NCBI GenBank assembly: GCA_029559475.1
Contig: JAKQBN010000061.1
Location: 1 to 64,000 of the forward strand
Direction: 5' to 3'
Origin: a bacterium
GTDB lineage: Bacteria; UBA4055
DNA: 64,000 bases
Position numbers and translations under genes: made by a program
Notes under the pieces: model-generated
Databases searched by the model: none
Seen by the model: only the letters and a program-made list of their open reading frames with translations
Told to the model about the DNA's origin: nothing
Shown here: positions 60,582-64,000 of the stretch, one piece after another
Layout: each line of letters starts with the position of its first letter
How positions within the stretch are numbered: the stretch's first letter is position 1

Positions 60582-61223
60582 ATGAAAAAACTGATTTCGT
60601 TCCTTATGATCTTTTCGATCCTGTCCGCATCTTACGCTATCTCCGGACAGAAAATAATATCGAATATAAAGGACAATTATAAAAAGATGAAAACCTTCGA
60701 GAGCGACTTTACACAGATACAGATGTGGGAGCTTGCATCGGAGGAAAGCAGGATCACCGGTAAAATTTATATGAATTCGGATGATTCGTTCAGGGTCGAG
60801 ATGCCTGAAGGAGATTACATAATTAGCAACGGAAAAACGGTATGGAGATATTCGACCGAGAACTCGCAGGTTCTTATCGAAGATGTCAAGAATAACGAGG
60901 AATCAATGATACCGGGAAAGCTTTTTTTTGATTTTACCGACAGATACAACCTCAAGGATTATTCCGAAAAGAAAGAGGACGGCAAAGTAATTTATATGCT
61001 CGATCTCGAAGCGCCTAAGGGCAAGGACAGATTCATTTACAGGCTTAAAGTAAAAGTGAACTCTGATTTTCTGCCGGTGGAAATAGAAAGCTTCGATCTT
61101 GACGAGAACAAGAACGTTTACATTCTTGAAAACATTAAGATCAATACAGAGATCGCTAAAGACAAATTCACATACGTAAAAAAAGATGGAACTGAAGTGA
61201 TAGATCTGAGAAAGAAAAAATGA
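60582..61223 (+). CDS. lolA: Outer-membrane lipoprotein carrier LolA-like protein
   Basis: This 213-residue periplasmic protein has a signal peptide (MKKLISFLMIFSILSASYA) and the LolA pattern ISNIKDNYKKMKTFESDFTQIQ, GKIYMNSDDSFRVEMP and DYIISNGKTVWRY. LolA carries lipoproteins from the inner to the outer membrane, in keeping with lspA nearby and an outer membrane. The start at 60582 is chosen over 60549 because GGGGAA precedes it. It overlaps ispE by ATGA. Confidence 0.88.
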   Translation: MKKLISFLMIFSILSASYAISGQKIISNIKDNYKKMKTFESDFTQIQMWELASEESRITGKIYMNSDDSFRVEMPEGDYIISNGKTVWRYSTENSQVLIEDVKNNEESMIPGKLFFDFTDRYNLKDYSEKKEDGKVIYMLDLEAPKGKDRFIYRLKVKVNSDFLPVEIESFDLDENKNVYILENIKINTEIAKDKFTYVKKDGTEVIDLRKKK

Positions 61224-62062
61224 TAGTTCGTGCGAACTGCAAGCTCAACCTTCACCTGAAAGTAACAGGAAAACTGCCCGACGGATATCACTCTCTGGAG
61301 ACGATCTTCCAGGAGATACCCTTTTATGATGAGATCGATATAGTCTCGTCTGATAAAGACGTTATACAATTTACTTCTAAAGGAATAAACATACCCGGCA
61401 GCGGGAACAATATCTGCGTGAAAGCGGCGGAACTACTCAAAAATAATTTCAATATAAATAAAGGATGCAGGATCACTCTTAAAAAGAACGTTCCCATAGG
61501 AGCGGGCCTCGGAGGAGGTTCATCTGATGCCGCGGCTGTCCTTAAAGCACTTAATGTTCTCTGGGGCTTAAACCTTACTGATGAAGAACTTGAAAAACTT
61601 GGCCTGAAACTAGGCGCTGATGTACCTTTTTTCATAAAAGGCGGATGCGCATGGGCGGAAGGAAAAGGTGAACTTTTAAAACGCATTGAACCGCTTCTTA
61701 AAAACGGGTCTATTTTACTTATATATCCTCACATACACATCAGTACGCCGGATGCATATAAAAAACTGAATTTAAACTTGACAAATTTATCGGGCAATGT
61801 TATATTTGCCGAAGTCTCAAAACCGGGTGTGTCCCTGAACGTCATTCGTGCGGGATTCATTAACGATTTTGAGAGTGTGGTGTTCAGAGAATACCCTGAA
61901 ATAGGTCATATTAAGGAATTATTGCTAAGCGAAGGAGCGGCACTTGCCGCGATGTCGGGCAGCGGATCGTCGGTTTTCGGATTTTTTACGGATGAAAAAC
62001 GGCTGATCAGAGCTTCCGGGCTGATGGATAAGAACTACTTCGTTCATGCTGTAAAACTATAG
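61220..62062 (+). CDS. ispE: 4-diphosphocytidyl-2-C-methyl-D-erythritol kinase
   Basis: This 280-residue GHMP kinase acts in the non-mevalonate (MEP) isoprenoid pathway. Motifs are LNLHLKVTGKLPDGYHSLET, the phosphate loop IGAGLGGGSSDAAAVL, and the C-terminal MSGSGSSVFG. It lies between lolA (overlap) and spoVG (11 bases). Confidence 0.95.
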   Translation: MIVRANCKLNLHLKVTGKLPDGYHSLETIFQEIPFYDEIDIVSSDKDVIQFTSKGINIPGSGNNICVKAAELLKNNFNINKGCRITLKKNVPIGAGLGGGSSDAAAVLKALNVLWGLNLTDEELEKLGLKLGADVPFFIKGGCAWAEGKGELLKRIEPLLKNGSILLIYPHIHISTPDAYKKLNLNLTNLSGNVIFAEVSKPGVSLNVIRAGFINDFESVVFREYPEIGHIKELLLSEGAALAAMSGSGSSVFGFFTDEKRLIRASGLMDKNYFVHAVKL

Positions 62063-62073
62063 CGGAGGACACA

Positions 62074-62373
62074 TTGGAGATTACCGAAATCAGAGTAAAT
62101 CTAAGGGACGAAGAGAAGCTCAAGGCATTTGTTCACGTAACTTTCGACAATGCTTTTATTATCAGAGGGCTGAAGATAATCCAGGGAAAGGACGGCCTTT
62201 TCGTATGTATGCCCAGCCGCAAGCTTCCGGATGGTACCTATAAGGACATCGCTCATCCGATAGTGGATGATTTTAGGATAAAGCTTGAAAAAGAGATCCT
62301 TGATAAGTACGCCGAAGAGCTTTCGAACAAAGTTGAGGGCAAAAGCTCCGGCAGTTCCGATCAGGACGAATAA
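62074..62373 (+). CDS. spoVG: SpoVG-family RNA/DNA-binding regulator
   Basis: This 99-residue protein has the family start ITEIRVNLRDEEKLKAFVHVTFD, IRGLKIIQGKDGLFVCMPSRK and IAHPIVDDFR. SpoVG proteins bind nucleic acid and act in division and gene control. The start is TTG with GGAGG upstream. The ispE-spoVG-(tRNA)-rplY-pth order is common. Confidence 0.93.
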   Translation: MEITEIRVNLRDEEKLKAFVHVTFDNAFIIRGLKIIQGKDGLFVCMPSRKLPDGTYKDIAHPIVDDFRIKLEKEILDKYAEELSNKVEGKSSGSSDQDE

Positions 62374-62382
62374 TTTCATTGC

Positions 62383-62455
62383 TGGGGTATCGCCAAGTGG
62401 CTAAGGCTCCGGGTTCTGGTTCCGGCATTCGGGGGTTCGAATCCCTCTACCCCTG
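62383..62455 (+). tRNA. tRNA-Gln (anticodon CTG)
   Basis: A 73-base cloverleaf: GGGGTA with TACCCC, D arm with CGCCAAGTGG, anticodon loop TTCTGGT (anticodon CTG), and GGTTCGAAT in the T arm. Position 1 is T against T72, a mismatch; the neighbouring copy has an A-T pair there. CCA is not encoded. Confidence 0.93.
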
Positions 62456-62491
62456 CTCTTTAAAATATAAACCTTGATGATAAGCATGTAG

Positions 62492-62564
62492 AGGGGTATC
62501 GCCAAGTGGAAAGGCACCGGGTTTTGGTCCCGGCACTCCGGAGGTTCGAATCCTTCTACCCCTG
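62492..62564 (+). tRNA. tRNA-Gln (anticodon TTG)
   Basis: A 73-base cloverleaf with perfect AGGGGTA/TACCCCT acceptor stem, anticodon loop TTTTGGT (anticodon TTG) and GGTTCGAAT in the T arm. It is 36 bases after the CTG copy and clearly related by duplication; the two isoacceptors cover both Gln codons. Confidence 0.95.
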
Positions 62565-62599
62565 CAAATTTAACAAACCAAGAAAAGAGGCAGCTTAAG

Positions 62600-63304
62600 A
62601 TGTCAGAAAAATTAGTAGCGCAATTAAAGAGCGTAGACAGCAAAAGGGTGATCAAAGCAAAAAGAAAAACAGGCCTGATACCCGTTAATCTCTACGGTCC
62701 CGGAATAGAGAACAGCCATTCATATTATGTGAATGAGATCGATCTCAACCGCGCGATAAAATCCGGAAAGAAAATTCACGAGATCACATCCGAGATCGGC
62801 GATTTTAAAGTCGTTTTAAAAGAGGTTCAGAGACACCCCGTATCATGGAAACTTGTCCACGTCGATATGCTGTCTTTAGCACCCGGTAAAAAAGTCACCG
62901 TAAAGATACCTTTAAGGTTCGAAGGTATTCCTTTCGGCGTAAAGAACATGGGCGGCGTTCTGATCGAGAACTCAAGGGAGATAGAAGTTGAAGCTATGGC
63001 TGAATTCATTCCCAACGAGATCAAGATCGACGTTTCACCTCTCAAGCTGAAAGACACTATTCACGCCAGAGATATCAAAATGGATAATATCAGGATCGCT
63101 TCTCCTGCCGATATGCTTCTCGCAAGAGTCGGAATTACCAGGGCTGCAGTTTCTGACGCCGGCGGATCCGCAGGCGCTGAGCTTGCCGCTCACGTTGAAG
63201 GCGCTCCGGCCGCTGCTGCAAAACCGGGTGAAAAAGCCGCCGCTCCTGCTGGTGCCGCAAAACCCGCAGAAAAAGCTGATGCAAAGCATCCTGAAAAAAA
63301 GTAG
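62600..63304 (+). CDS. rplY: 50S ribosomal protein L25/general stress protein Ctc
   Basis: This 234-residue protein has the L25 domain (RVIKAKRKTGLIPVNLYGPG, residues 14-95) binding 5S rRNA and the TL5-type second domain (KVTVKIPLRFEGIPFGVKNMGG). Its tail from about residue 195 is a low-complexity A/P/E/K segment. It follows two tRNA-Gln genes and precedes pth, as often seen. RBS AGAGG is present. Confidence 0.93.
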   Translation: MSEKLVAQLKSVDSKRVIKAKRKTGLIPVNLYGPGIENSHSYYVNEIDLNRAIKSGKKIHEITSEIGDFKVVLKEVQRHPVSWKLVHVDMLSLAPGKKVTVKIPLRFEGIPFGVKNMGGVLIENSREIEVEAMAEFIPNEIKIDVSPLKLKDTIHARDIKMDNIRIASPADMLLARVGITRAAVSDAGGSAGAELAAHVEGAPAAAAKPGEKAAAPAGAAKPAEKADAKHPEKK

Positions 63305-63342
63305 CTGAATTCAAACATCATTGAAATAAAATAGAAGAAACC

Positions 63343-63969
63343 GTGCAGATAATAATCGGTCTGGGAAATCCGGGAAACAGGTACGCAGATACCTGGCATA
63401 ACCTCGGATTTATATCGGTCGACCGTTTTGCAGAGAAGCATGGTCTGTTGTTTAAAGCCGGAAAAGGCAAGTTTTATGCCGCGTCCGGCTTTTTCAATTC
63501 TGAAAAGATCATTCTTGTAAAACCGACGACCTACATGAACCTCTCAGGTGAGGCGGTCTCGCAGATCATTAATTATTTTGAGGCGGAGACGGGAAGCATT
63601 CTGGTAGTCTATGACGATATCAATCTCCCGCTGGGAACTGTCAGGCTGAGAAAATCCGGTTCTGCGGGCGGTCATAACGGATTAAGATCGATAATAGGAA
63701 CGCTGGACACTCAGGATTTTGCGAGGCTCAGGATTGGATTCAGGACCGATCAGATAAATTCGATCCTTACCAACAATCCCGCTATCCTTCCTGATCTTGT
63801 TCTGGCGAAGATACCATCCGCACTTCATGCCGATGTTCTGGAAACGGTCGACAGAAGCGTGGAAGCGATAGAATCGGTTCTTGAGAACGGCATCGACAGA
63901 ACGATGAACAGGTTCAACGAGAAGAATTCTGAGCAGGAAAAACCGGACAGCGCGGAAAAAGCCGATTAA
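63343..63969 (+). CDS. pth: Peptidyl-tRNA hydrolase
   Basis: This 208-residue enzyme releases tRNA from stalled peptidyl-tRNA. The catalytic His is in ADTWHNLGF (about residue 21); VKPTTYMNLSG, VVYDDINLPLGTVRLRKSGSAGGHNGLRSII are family motifs. The start is GTG at 63343 with a weak AGAAGA site. The C-terminal tail is charged and slightly longer than usual. It ends 31 bases before the window edge. Confidence 0.95.
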   Translation: MQIIIGLGNPGNRYADTWHNLGFISVDRFAEKHGLLFKAGKGKFYAASGFFNSEKIILVKPTTYMNLSGEAVSQIINYFEAETGSILVVYDDINLPLGTVRLRKSGSAGGHNGLRSIIGTLDTQDFARLRIGFRTDQINSILTNNPAILPDLVLAKIPSALHADVLETVDRSVEAIESVLENGIDRTMNRFNEKNSEQEKPDSAEKAD

Positions 63970-64000
63970 TTTGATTGACTTGAAATAAAAAAAGATTTAT

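Noticed and set aside
1-64000. CRISPR arrays, rRNA genes, prophage structural genes
   Set aside because: No regularly spaced direct repeats, no rRNA-like segments and no capsid, tail or integrase genes were seen; the island at 33-45 kb has no integrase or attachment repeats that I could find.

Overview
The window looks like a chromosome piece from an anaerobic member of the Bacteroidetes/Chlorobi/Fibrobacteres superphylum, probably one of its uncultured candidate phyla (Delongbacteria- or Cloacimonadota-like). This rests on many secreted proteins ending in a Por/type IX-like sorting domain (NYPNPFN motif, then a C-terminal domain ending in a K-rich strand), a gingipain-type protease, a ferredoxin-dependent 2-oxoacid oxidoreductase, a Na+-pump decarboxylase subunit and a HesB-like selenoprotein. 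The phylum is inference. Several genes have near-consensus sigma-70-type promoters (TTGAC-17-TATATT).

Layout. 1-9.2 kb: secreted/cell-surface cluster on the minus strand (C13-like caspase-fold peptidase cut by the window edge, two tandem beta-propeller-like paralogues, an HTH-TPR regulator and a C25 gingipain-like protease). 9.3-11.8 kb: acpP-fabF-rnc. 11.8-13.5 kb: an IS1182-type insertion sequence placed in the bidirectional terminator between rnc and rplT. 13.5-16.7 kb: thrS-infC-rpmI-rplT, with infC starting at AUU. 16.7-21.5 kb: a secreted protein gene-ileS-dksA-like-lspA operon. 21.6-28.9 kb: an AAA/DUF4143 ATPase, a K/E-rich envelope protein, a HesB-like selenoprotein whose in-frame UGA is followed by a SECIS hairpin, a PDZ-radical SAM (DUF512) protein and a PurS-PurL-like fusion. 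29-33.4 kb: carbamate kinase, korDABC and ndk.

33.4-45.1 kb is the accessory island. It begins with a WYL regulator and a vestigial copy of its N-terminus. Next come three tiny proteins (zinc ribbon, coiled coil, acidic membrane anchor), then a cassette of TPR-like protein, uracil-DNA-glycosylase-fold protein and DnaB-like ATPase with a degenerate Walker A. Several small proteins, a 5'-truncated Nudix gene, a second UDG-like protein, a large N6-adenine methyltransferase with an N-terminal nuclease-like motif and an NtrC-like AAA+ protein lacking GAFTGA follow. The end is a diverged second copy of the TPR/UDG cassette with two small paralogous proteins, bracketed by a consensus promoter and a strong terminator. 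The duplicated cassette and its partners are the best candidate here for an undescribed system; a DNA-processing or defence role is inference only.

45.2-50 kb: OadB/OadG-like Na+ pump subunits, tRNA-Leu, ftsK and a MEMO1-like gene. 50.5-58.2 kb: three more sorted secreted proteases (M6, C1A, C10) with deoC. 58.2-64 kb: an AbrB-Doc toxin-antitoxin pair, an rRNA methyltransferase and mazG, then lolA-ispE-spoVG, two tRNA-Gln, rplY and pth.
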